The position numbers were made by a program, and so were the translations under genes. From NCBI GenBank assembly GCA_049511115.1, contig JBEKYH010000307.1, positions 1 through 6,374 on the forward strand: a stretch of DNA of 6,374 nucleotides. The letters run 5' to 3'. Each line of letters starts with the position of its first letter. The stretch's first letter is position 1. The notes below the pieces were generated by a model, which saw only the letters and a program-made list of their open reading frames with translations, made no database searches and was not told the DNA's origin. Positions 1-5,690 of this stretch are shown one piece after another. The DNA comes from JBEKYH01 sp049511115 (GTDB lineage Bacteria; Planctomycetota; Phycisphaerae; Tepidisphaerales; Tepidisphaeraceae).

Positions 1-1887
1 ATGTGGGCCGAGGATCATGTTGCGGGCGGTGGTTGTAGATGTATATCCGGCATTGTCCAGCGTGGTGGTACCCAGCGCGATCAGAGCACCATTGTCGAGA
101 TTCACGTTGGCCTGGATGGTCGTGAAACTTCCCAGGGACGTATTGCTGGCGATTTCCACCGTCCCGCCCTGGATATTCGTAGCGCCGGTGTACTTGCTGT
201 TTGCCGCCAACACGAGCGTGCCCGGACCAGCCTTGGTTAAACCGCCACCGCCGTTTTTAGTGTCGGAGATGCCTGTAGCCAGGACCATCAGGCCCTGGGT
301 ATTGTTCTGCCAGATGACCATGTCCTGGGCGTTGCCTCGGTTGATGTTTAAGTCGGCCGAGGTCGTGCTGCTGGCTCCCACTTCGGCGTCGTCCACGTCG
401 CTGATGATGATATTGTTCGCCCCGACATTGGGCGTCTCAAGAATCGCCGCCCCTTCGGCAAGCGATTTGATGAAGAGCTGATCGACCGGAGTACCCTGAC
501 CGACCGAGGTATTTCCCCCCAGCGGATTATTGAAGCGGAAAGATGTGTACCGGCTGTCTCCTTCAAATTCGACAATCCCGTCCGCGTCAACGTCCCCGTT
601 CATCGGCCCGGTCGATTCCGTCGGCAGGATATAAATCGTATCGCCGGTGAGGGGACCGCTCGGCACAATCGTTGGCGTCTGGCTGGAAGCGGCGGTGTAA
701 AAGCCCGAGATCGCCGATCCCGGGACGATATACGATGTTCCAGCGACGCTCGCCGTAACAGCCGCCCAGTCGCTGGCGCCGTAGGTCGCGTAGCCGCTGT
801 AATAGCCGTTGACATTAAACGCGCTGGTGTTTCCGCTCAGCGTGAGCGGCGTGGGCGAGGCGAGAATCGTCGGCACGGTGGCGTTGCTGATGACCTGGAA
901 CGGACTGACCATTCCCGTGACCGGACCGTTGAATTGAACGGTCGAACCAAAACTGGTGACGGCGCGGGTAACGGTTGTCTGTATCGTCGTGACGCCGCCG
1001 TTGGTGACGGCATTGCCAAATTGGCCCAATTGCAGCGTTGTTCCAGCGCCGGCGGTGATGACATTGGTGCCGGCTGAAAAAGTCGTCGAAGGGAATATCA
1101 CCGTTACCGGCTCGGCGGCCGCGTTCAGGGTCAAATCGCCGCCGCCCATCGTTAGCGACGAGCTGCCTGTTGTGATCGGCGCGCTAGCAGATGTAGAATC
1201 GAAAGTCAGCGACCCGCCGTCGAGGATCATCCCGCCCGTGACGGCCAGCGCGCCATTTACCGCCGTTGATCCGGAGGTTTGCGTGTAATTACCATTCACC
1301 GTCAGATTGCCGGCCGGAGTGATGGAGACATTTCCCGCGTTATTCATCGCGTTGGTGATTGCTGTGCCTCCGCTGGCGGTGAAGATGCCGCCGGAATTTA
1401 CGTTGATTGAGGCGGCGGTCAGGATGCCGGCGCCGGAGAGCATGTACGCGCCGGTGGACCCACTGTTGGTGGCAATGAAGAGACCGGTGGTGATCGTATT
1501 GGTCCCGCCGCTCTGATCGAAAACGCCCGATCCGCTAAAGCCGACAAATTCGCCGTCGGCGGTCAGGTTGTTGGCCGACATGGAAAGGACGCTGCTCGCC
1601 GTGCCGGTGAAATTCGTCAAATCGAGGGTCAACGAATCGAGCGTTACGGCCCCGGTATAGTCGTAGGTGACGACACGATTGACGCCGTCGGTGAAGGCGA
1701 TATTGACGTTGTCGCCCGACCCCGGCACGTTGGCCGGAATCCAATTGCCAGCCACGCTCCATTCGCCCGACAAGGCATTCCAACTGTCGCCCCGAGCCGA
1801 GAAAACCGGACATAACACCGCTGCGGCGGCCGCGATCAGGAGATGTGAACGCCGGAGTCTTCGCCCATACACAAATGGCTGTTTCAT
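1..1887 (-). CDS. secreted beta-strand-repeat protein (PATR / PEP-CTERM-associated type), 3' end beyond window
   Basis: The frame is open from the ATG at 1887 to the window edge: 629 residues with no stop, so the C-terminus is missing. Residues 1-33 look like a signal peptide, with a basic start (GRRLRRS, residues 8-14), an Ala-rich core at 17-25 and likely cleavage near SARGD. The twin Arg is not a full Tat motif. Residues 36-65 (W..SGEWSVAGNW...VPGSGDNVNIAF) and 126-160 (QSGGTNTITTG...YMLSGAGILTA) match the segments that open and fill planctomycete/verrucomicrobial extracellular repeat proteins. Residues 548-580 (GGLTKAGPGTLVL...YTGATNIQGGTVEI) are a clear autotransporter-associated beta-strand (PATR) repeat. 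A DVDADG acidic loop lies at 432-437. Composition is Gly/Thr/Ser/Asn-rich and nearly Cys-free, as expected for a beta-solenoid. The AAGGAGG ribosome site at 1898-1904 supports the start. The role is probably at the cell surface or outside the cell. No enzymatic motif was recognised. A PEP-CTERM sorting tail or an autotransporter barrel could follow outside the window. Confidence 0.85.
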   Translation of the reverse strand, partial: MKQPFVYGRRLRRSHLLIAAAAAVLCPVFSARGDSWNALSGEWSVAGNWIPANVPGSGDNVNIAFTDGVNRVVTYDYTGAVTLDSLTLDLTNFTGTASSVLSMSANNLTADGEFVGFSGSGVFDQSGGTNTITTGLFIATNSGSTGAYMLSGAGILTAASINVNSGGIFTASGGTAITNAMNNAGNVSITPAGNLTVNGNYTQTSGSTAVNGALAVTGGMILDGGSLTFDSTSASAPITTGSSSLTMGGGDLTLNAAAEPVTVIFPSTTFSAGTNVITAGAGTTLQLGQFGNAVTNGGVTTIQTTVTRAVTSFGSTVQFNGPVTGMVSPFQVISNATVPTILASPTPLTLSGNTSAFNVNGYYSGYATYGASDWAAVTASVAGTSYIVPGSAISGFYTAASSQTPTIVPSGPLTGDTIYILPTESTGPMNGDVDADGIVEFEGDSRYTSFRFNNPLGGNTSVGQGTPVDQLFIKSLAEGAAILETPNVGANNIIISDVDDAEVGASSTTSADLNINRGNAQDMVIWQNNTQGLMVLATGISDTKNGGGGLTKAGPGTLVLAANSKYTGATNIQGGTVEIASNTSLGSFTTIQANVNLDNGALIALGTTTLDNAGYTSTTTARNMILGPH

Positions 1888-1894
1888 CCTCTCG

Positions 1895-1904
1895 CCTCCT
1901 CCTT
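1895..1904 (-). promoter_or_regulatory. strong Shine-Dalgarno for the repeat protein
   Basis: Read on the minus strand, AAGGAGG (1904-1898) is followed by a second overlapping GGAGG (1899-1895). They sit 10 and 7 nt before the ATG at 1887. This fixes the start and is the best ribosome site in the window. Confidence 0.75.
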
Positions 1905-1939
1905 CGCTCGTGCAAATGAAATGAGCGTTCGCCACGGGG

Positions 1940-1968
1940 ACTATAACAGCATCCGTGGTCATTGATAA
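1940..1968 (-). promoter_or_regulatory. candidate sigma70-type promoter of the repeat protein
   Basis: On the minus strand, TTATCA (1968-1963) and TATAGT (1945-1940) are separated by exactly 17 nt and lie about 50 nt before the ATG at 1887. The -35 box matches the consensus at 4 of 6 positions and the -10 box at 5 of 6. A 6-bp inverted repeat, CCACGG (1932-1937) and CCGTGG (1953-1958), brackets the -10 box and could be an operator or a leader hairpin. This is pattern-based only. Confidence 0.35.
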
Positions 1969-2061
1969 CAGAAATTCTCAAAGTGAGTGGGAAATGCGGT
2001 GGTGATTCAGTGATAGAATGACGGCTGCGCGTGAAGATAAGGGGGGAATATGGAAGACTTC

Positions 2062-2175
2062 CTAGTCCGCCACTCCAGTAGTGATGACGAATAGAAAATC
2101 CAGGAAGATAATGATCAGAAGGAGGAGGAAGTAAGACCAGGCGCGGTCTGATGAGGTTGGTAGATACCTCAACAT
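2062..2175 (-). CDS. candidate 37-residue single-pass membrane protein
   Basis: A short frame starts at ATG 2175 and ends at TAG (2064-2062). It translates to an N-terminal hydrophilic stretch (MLRYLPTSSDRAW) followed by a strongly hydrophobic run of about 21 residues (YFLLLLIIIF LDFLFVITTG V) containing one Asp, and ends in AD. An in-frame TAA lies four codons upstream, so the ATG is the only usual start outside the hydrophobic part except TTG at codon 2. About 62% of third positions are G or C, above the local average, which weakly favours real coding. The ribosome site is poor (AGGG ending 3 nt before the ATG). It has the same orientation as its neighbours and lies between the palindrome block and the repeat-protein promoter. 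The family is not recognised. A hydrophobic run arising by chance from a pyrimidine-rich strand is a real alternative. Confidence 0.35.
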   Translation of the reverse strand: MLRYLPTSSDRAWSYFLLLLIIIFLDFLFVITTGVAD

Positions 2176-2294
2176 GTCCCTATTTTAGCAACGCGCCGAC
2201 CTCAGGAAAAGCGAAAAATCGGCTCGATTTTAAGCGCCCCTGTGGCAACGGTTTGGAGAAAGATCGCCGCTCTTCCGCCCCAGCGGGCGGGGAT

Positions 2295-2330
2295 TTGTAG
2301 CCACGAGTGAAGCGAGGCGAAACTCGTGGA
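2295..2330 (+). repeat. left arm of a 36-bp REP-like inverted repeat
   Basis: These 36 bases recur in reverse complement at 2431-2466 with 33 of 36 identical; the mismatches fall only in the central loop. The arm is itself a palindrome: CCACGAGT (2301-2308) pairs with ACTCGTGG (2322-2329) around a 13-nt loop. A short palindrome present as an opposed pair in intergenic DNA is the usual form of REP/BIME-type repeats. Whether it is dispersed in the genome cannot be seen here. Confidence 0.75.
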
Positions 2331-2430
2331 CTCGGATAAATCAGGGCAACGACCCCGGCGGTGGTCGAGGGGATGGGCCGCGCACAAAACTTCCCTCGCC
2401 CGCTCCGGGGCGAGCCACACTGCGCCGGCT

Positions 2431-2466
2431 TCCACGAGTTGCGCTGCGCTTCACTCGTGGCTACAA
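2431..2466 (-). repeat. right arm of a 36-bp REP-like inverted repeat
   Basis: This is the reverse-complement copy of 2295-2330. Stem CCACGAGT (2432-2439) pairs with ACTCGTGG (2453-2460), and the loop contains the self-complementary GCGCTGCGC. It starts about 55 nt downstream of the lyase stop codon, where it could end or protect the lyase transcript. No U-tract follows, so it is not a classical intrinsic terminator. Confidence 0.75.
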
Positions 2467-2521
2467 GCCTGCGCCACTCCGGGGCTAATCGCGGAAGTTT
2501 TCGTTACGTCGTAGCGGGGCG

Positions 2522-4681
2522 CTATTGATTCTCCGGCAGCGGCGACGGCGTTCCCTGCACGTAGTCCTCATTCAACTCCAGCCGCAGGTAATCATACACA
2601 ACGCCCGTGTCGAGATCGCCCGCGGGGACGGTGAGGGTCATGGTGTTTTCACCTTGCTTGAGCAGCGACGCATCGAAGCCCAAGGCGCGCTGCTGCCATA
2701 CGCCGGTGTCGGTGTTGTAGCGAAGGGCGTTGGTGGCCGTGGGGTGAACGGCGCCGACGTTTTGGCCGTTGACGCCGACGGCAAGCCCGCCGTTTCCATC
2801 GGCGCCGGCAAACGAGAACCGCATAATCGCCAGGCCGTGTTCGGGTTTGTCCATGTTGAATTTGATGGTCCAGGTATCCGCGCGGCCATGGCCGTAGACG
2901 CGCCACGGGCCGTTCTGATCGGTCTGGGGGTATTGGTCCAGAGACTCGGCCTTCACCCAACCGAATCGCTGATTGGCCGGGTCCTTGGCGGCGGGATTAA
3001 TGTAGGCCGTGGACTCGCCATGCGGCACCTGCTCGAAGAACCAGTCCTTGCTGTAGTCGCTCTTGCCGACGGTGTAGGTGACGTCATTGGGGAAAAGAAG
3101 GGGATACCGCAGCACCCAGCCCCAGAGCCAGTAGTTGTCGCCGTCGCCCTTGAAGAATTTGCCGCCGGTCCGGTCGGGGTAGCCGATTTCCCAGACCTGC
3201 TTGCCGAAGCGCACGGGCTGCCAGGTCAGTTTGCCCAGGTCCAGGTCCTTGCCGGCTTCCACGGTGATGTTGGTCTGCGCGAACTCACCCAATACGCCAT
3301 CGGCAAAGGCGTGCAGGGTATATGTCCCGGGGCGGACATTAGTGATGGTGAACTTGCCGTCGTCAGTTCCGTCGTTCCAGAACTGATAGTAATTGCCGTC
3401 GTGGGGCCAAGTGACCAGATTTCCATTGCCCGAGCGCAGCACGAATCCCCCTGCATTGCTGGTGTAATCGGGGTGAGACAGTCCGACGGTCAGGTGCGGC
3501 AGCTTGGTGCTGGACGCCTGCGGATCATCGAGGACAAATTGGCCGGTGACATTTCCGCGCTGATCCTTGTGGGGATAATCGACACCATTCACCCAGTCAT
3601 ACGGCCACTGTGCTCGTTCGGTCTTGGCCTGATCCAGCGCGTCCTGCCACAGGGCGATGGCGTTGTCATGCCATGCCGGCGGAACCGTGGGATTCCCGGC
3701 CGTTGCGTTGAGCGTGGCCAGGTCGGCATCCGTGGCGGTTTCCGAATCGGACAGCGCATTACAATAGACAAAAATCGGCCCGACCACTTTGTTCCACTCC
3801 TCGCCGGCCGGGACATTGCACCCCGCGCCGCCGGCGTAGTGGCCGGCGCACCAATAATCGAGAATGATCGGAGGGGGGTCGTTGTCGGAGTCAAAATGGC
3901 AGACCAGTTCCAGTTTGGACGCGCCGCCGGATAGGTATTCCGTCGTCGGGTTAATGAAATAAACGCCGATCTTATCTTTCGTGCTGGACCAGCCGTAGGC
4001 GGGAATCTTGTACTGCACGGCGTTGTAACTGTATTTGTGCTCGACGGAATTCTTGTAATAGCCGGTGCTCAGGATGCGCTGTTCCTTGGCGTGGACGACG
4101 ACACCGGCGCCCCAGTCTGCCGGGGTGCATTCGAGCATGTTGCGATCCTTGTCCACCGAGATCCAATTGAAAGTCTTATTGAGCCGGGTGATGTAGCGGT
4201 TTTCCCCGAAACCGCCGGCCCCGTAGCTGGCTGGATGTGTGTAGCTGGCCCAGGCATAAATGCCGCTAGCGCCGCGCTGGAGGTCATAGCGGAGTTCAAT
4301 GTCGATCCGGTTCGTTCCCGATCCCTTGATATCCACCTCGGCGCGCTCGCCGCCGTTTGTCGCCGGATCGATGGTGATCGTGTTGGTCAAGCGCGGCGAA
4401 CCGCGCGGAGTGGATTCCCACGTTCCACCGTTGCCGCTCATGGTGTTGATGCCGTGAAAGACCAGCGATGGCATGTTGCCGGTGCCCTTGGCAATCGTCG
4501 CCTTGACGATGCCGTTATCGAGAATCCAGGCCTGCCCGATGTCTTTGACGGTCACGGGGGCGTTGACATCTGATTTGGCAACGACGACCGCCGCGTGCGC
4601 GGAATGCTGTGGCAATGCCAGTAGAAACGCGCCAGCAAGAAAAGCGGTAACGGCGAGTCCGTCAGACAATGATTTATACAT
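2522..4681 (-). CDS. secreted rhamnogalacturonan lyase, polysaccharide lyase family 4
   Basis: The 719-residue product has the three-domain layout of family PL4, which cuts the rhamnose-galacturonate backbone of rhamnogalacturonan I by beta-elimination. Residues 1-30 are a signal peptide (hydrophobic core 9-23, cleavage after AHA). About 35-360 are the catalytic beta-sandwich, with family-like stretches WILDNGIVKATI (52-63), HKYSYN (215-220), GVYFINPTTEYLSGG (239-253) and GHYAGG (280-285). About 375-480 are an fnIII-like domain (GNVTGQFVLDD, then DGKFTITNVRPGTYTLHAFADG). About 490-705 are a CBM-like jelly roll (WEIGYPDRTGGKFFKGD to YDYLRLEL). By spacing, Lys216 and His281 are the likely counterparts of the catalytic Lys150/His210 known from Aspergillus aculeatus RGL4; this needs an alignment. 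The frame extends to a GTG at 4735, but ATG 4681 puts the signal peptide at the N-terminus and leaves the AT-rich promoter region non-coding, so it is preferred. No good Shine-Dalgarno is visible. The product is probably exported to the periplasm or outside. Confidence 0.88.
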   Translation of the reverse strand: MYKSLSDGLAVTAFLAGAFLLALPQHSAHAAVVVAKSDVNAPVTVKDIGQAWILDNGIVKATIAKGTGNMPSLVFHGINTMSGNGGTWESTPRGSPRLTNTITIDPATNGGERAEVDIKGSGTNRIDIELRYDLQRGASGIYAWASYTHPASYGAGGFGENRYITRLNKTFNWISVDKDRNMLECTPADWGAGVVVHAKEQRILSTGYYKNSVEHKYSYNAVQYKIPAYGWSSTKDKIGVYFINPTTEYLSGGASKLELVCHFDSDNDPPPIILDYWCAGHYAGGAGCNVPAGEEWNKVVGPIFVYCNALSDSETATDADLATLNATAGNPTVPPAWHDNAIALWQDALDQAKTERAQWPYDWVNGVDYPHKDQRGNVTGQFVLDDPQASSTKLPHLTVGLSHPDYTSNAGGFVLRSGNGNLVTWPHDGNYYQFWNDGTDDGKFTITNVRPGTYTLHAFADGVLGEFAQTNITVEAGKDLDLGKLTWQPVRFGKQVWEIGYPDRTGGKFFKGDGDNYWLWGWVLRYPLLFPNDVTYTVGKSDYSKDWFFEQVPHGESTAYINPAAKDPANQRFGWVKAESLDQYPQTDQNGPWRVYGHGRADTWTIKFNMDKPEHGLAIMRFSFAGADGNGGLAVGVNGQNVGAVHPTATNALRYNTDTGVWQQRALGFDASLLKQGENTMTLTVPAGDLDTGVVYDYLRLELNEDYVQGTPSPLPENQ

Positions 4682-4691
4682 CGCACATCCA

Positions 4692-4732
4692 ACTGTAAAA
4701 TTTACTTTCTGATCACCAATTACAATTACAGT
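4692..4732. promoter_or_regulatory. AT-rich dyad: candidate operator/promoter of the lyase
   Basis: ACTGTAA (4692-4698) is mirrored by TTACAGT (4726-4732). At the centre of the dyad (4712) lies the palindrome TGATCA (4710-4715). The right half carries a perfect tandem ATTACA-ATTACA (4719-4730). The segment is far richer in A/T than the genes around it and lies immediately upstream of the preferred lyase ATG. On the minus strand, TTGTAA and TAAATT (4704-4699) could serve as -35 and -10, but their spacing of 15 nt is short. A regulator site controlling the lyase, or both divergent genes, is an inference. Confidence 0.4.
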
Positions 4733-4773
4733 CACTCCGGGCAGTCGTTGATTCGCCGAGCCGCTCTTATCCG

Positions 4774-4821
4774 CCTCGCCATGCCTGCGGTGAGCTACGT
4801 CGAACCGCAGGCATGGAGAGG
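4774..4821. repeat. perfect 13-bp inverted repeat (hairpin) between divergent genes
   Basis: CCATGCCTGCGGT (4779-4791) is exactly complementary to ACCGCAGGCATGG (4804-4816) around a 12-nt loop. After one mismatch the stem continues for four more pairs (CCTC 4774-4777 with GAGG 4818-4821), giving 17 pairs in total. It lies between two divergent genes, so it terminates neither of them, and no T-tract flanks it. The likely options are a dispersed palindromic repeat of a family different from the one at 2295-2466, or a structured leader/operator. Confidence 0.7.
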
Positions 4822-4893
4822 GGACCAGAGAAGAATTCTAATTTTGGTGTTGTTCACAGTTCCTGCAGCCGCCACGTCGGTTAGGATACTCCC

Positions 4894-5634
4894 ATGCTCG
4901 ATCGTTTCAAAGGTCAATCCGCCGTGATCACCGGCGGCGCTTCGGGCCTGGGTTTTGGCATTGCCGCTCGATTGGCGCAGGAAGGGGCGCGCGTGAGCCT
5001 GTGGGATTGCGATCGGCCGGCACTTGCCGCGGCGCAAGCGCGAATAGCGCAGTCGCACGCGGTTGCCGTTGATATCGTCGATGCCCGGGCCGTGGAAGAC
5101 GCCGCAGCCGAGACCGTCAAGGAACTTGGCGGCATTCACGTCCTCATCGCCAGCGCCGGCATTTCCGGAATGAACGCCCGCCTCTGGGAGTACCCACTGG
5201 AAGAGTGGAACCGGGTCATTCAGATCAACCTGACCGGCCTGTTTCACTGCAACCGCGCGGTGGTGCCGTGGATGCTCAAGGGCGACTATGGCCGGATCGT
5301 TAACATTTCCTCTATTGCCGGCAAGGAAGGTAACCCCAACGCCGCCGCATACAGCGCCAGCAAAGCGGGCGTGATTGGCTTGACCAAATCTCTGGGCAAA
5401 GAGCTTGCCGAAACGAACATCCGCGTGAACTGCCTTACGCCGGCCGCGGTAAAGACGCCGATATTCGAACAATTATCACCGAGCCACATCGACTTCATGT
5501 TATCCAAGATTCCCCTCAAGCGATTCGGCACGGTCGATGAAGTGGCCGCGCTGGCCTGCTGGGTAGCGAGCCCCGAATGTTCATTTACGACCGGCGCGGT
5601 TTTCGATCTGTCCGGCGGGCGCGCGGTTTATTAA
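4894..5634 (+). CDS. NAD(P)-dependent short-chain dehydrogenase/reductase (SDR)
   Basis: This 246-residue classical SDR has all core elements. The Rossmann glycine motif TGGASGLG is at 13-20. Asp38 at the end of the second strand suggests NAD over NADP. ASAG is at 86-89 in place of the usual NNAG. The catalytic tetrad is Asn112, Ser140, Tyr153 and Lys157 (YSASK). The C-terminal segment FTTGAVFDLSGGRAVY is typical of the family. AGGA at 4883-4886, 7 nt before the ATG, supports the start. The substrate is not proven. Segments such as GKEGNPNAAAYSASKAGVIGLTKSLGKEL resemble SDRs of sugar-acid and 2-keto-3-deoxy-sugar-acid oxidation. With a rhamnogalacturonan lyase and a transporter adjacent, a dehydrogenase of L-rhamnose- or hexuronate-derived acids is plausible. 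Annotation as a 3-oxoacyl-ACP reductase would be a generic family label. The protein is cytoplasmic and probably co-transcribed with the transporter 53 nt downstream. Confidence 0.9.
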   Translation: MLDRFKGQSAVITGGASGLGFGIAARLAQEGARVSLWDCDRPALAAAQARIAQSHAVAVDIVDARAVEDAAAETVKELGGIHVLIASAGISGMNARLWEYPLEEWNRVIQINLTGLFHCNRAVVPWMLKGDYGRIVNISSIAGKEGNPNAAAYSASKAGVIGLTKSLGKELAETNIRVNCLTPAAVKTPIFEQLSPSHIDFMLSKIPLKRFGTVDEVAALACWVASPECSFTTGAVFDLSGGRAVY

Positions 5635-5679
5635 AACGACAGACGGCGTGGGTTGGTATTGAACTGAACTGACGCTCGC

Positions 5680-5690
5680 GGAGTCCCTTG
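5680..5690 (+). promoter_or_regulatory. ribosome site and TTG start of the MFS transporter
   Basis: GGAG (5680-5683) lies 4 nt before TTG (5688-5690). No ATG or GTG occurs in frame between the upstream TGA (5670) and the first transmembrane helix, so the gene must use TTG here or at 5718. Starting at 5688 gives a normal hydrophilic N-tail of about 20 residues. Confidence 0.6.

Larger units (their letters stand above)
2275..2466. repeat. block of five consecutive hairpins (BIME-like composite)
   Basis: Five stems lie in 192 bases: CCGCCC/GGGCGG (2275-2290, 4-nt loop), the left REP-like arm (2301-2329), CGACC/GGTCG (2350-2367), CTCGCCC/GGGCGAG (2395-2414), and the right arm (2432-2460). The two outer arms can also pair with each other to enclose the 100-nt spacer. 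The open frames that cross this block on both strands translate the repeat into nearly the same peptide (STSxAxLHSWLQ), which marks them as repeat artefacts rather than genes. Confidence 0.55.
1888..2521. other. 634-bp intergenic region with no large gene
   Basis: This spacer separates two minus-strand genes. From left to right it holds the ribosome site and candidate promoter of the repeat protein (1895-1968), a nondescript stretch (1970-2061), the 37-residue candidate ORF (2062-2175), a short unremarkable stretch (2176-2270), and a hairpin-rich block (2275-2466). The last 55 bases before the lyase stop show no T-tract terminator. No tRNA, rRNA, CRISPR or transposase remnant was seen. Confidence 0.7.
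4682..4893. other. 212-bp divergent intergenic region
   Basis: This region separates the minus-strand lyase from the plus-strand dehydrogenase and must hold both promoters. It contains the AT-rich dyad (4692-4732) and the hairpin (4774-4821). For the plus strand, TCTAAT (4837-4842) is a 5-of-6 match to a -10 box with TGGAGA (4814-4819) 17 nt upstream. That -35 box is weak and overlaps the hairpin arm. Confidence 0.5.

Noticed and set aside
17..481. Plus-strand frame of 154 codons at the left edge
   Set aside because: It lies antisense to the repeat-protein gene, which is open throughout on the minus strand and shows PATR motifs. The plus-strand translation has no family features.
1804..1818. 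Lipobox in the repeat-protein signal peptide (Cys26)
   Set aside because: The residues before the Cys (AVL) do not fit the small residue required at -1, so a lipoprotein signal is unlikely.
2151..2300. Plus-strand 49-codon frame ending in the left repeat arm
   Set aside because: The purine-rich AAGGAGGAGG upstream is over 20 nt from the ATG, the translation is unremarkable, and the stop is supplied by the repeat.
2432..2460. Intrinsic terminator for the lyase
   Set aside because: The stem-loop is well placed but lacks a U-tract on the minus-strand transcript and matches a second copy nearby, so a repeat is the better call.
2275..2466. CRISPR array
   Set aside because: There are only two copies, in inverted orientation, without regular spacers or cas genes.
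2202..2514. Overlapping frames of 77 (minus) and 62 (plus) codons across the palindrome block
   Set aside because: Both owe their similarity (STSxAxLHSWLQ) to the inverted repeat read on the two strands; this is a repeat artefact, not a pair of related proteins.
2525..3934. Long plus-strand open frame (469 codons) antisense to the lyase
   Set aside because: It is a GC-rich shadow of the lyase gene. Its translation shows no recognisable domain, while the opposite strand encodes a clear PL4 protein with signal peptide and conserved motifs.
4795..5472. Minus-strand frame of 225 codons
   Set aside because: It is antisense to the SDR, which carries a complete catalytic tetrad and cofactor motif in the plus frame.
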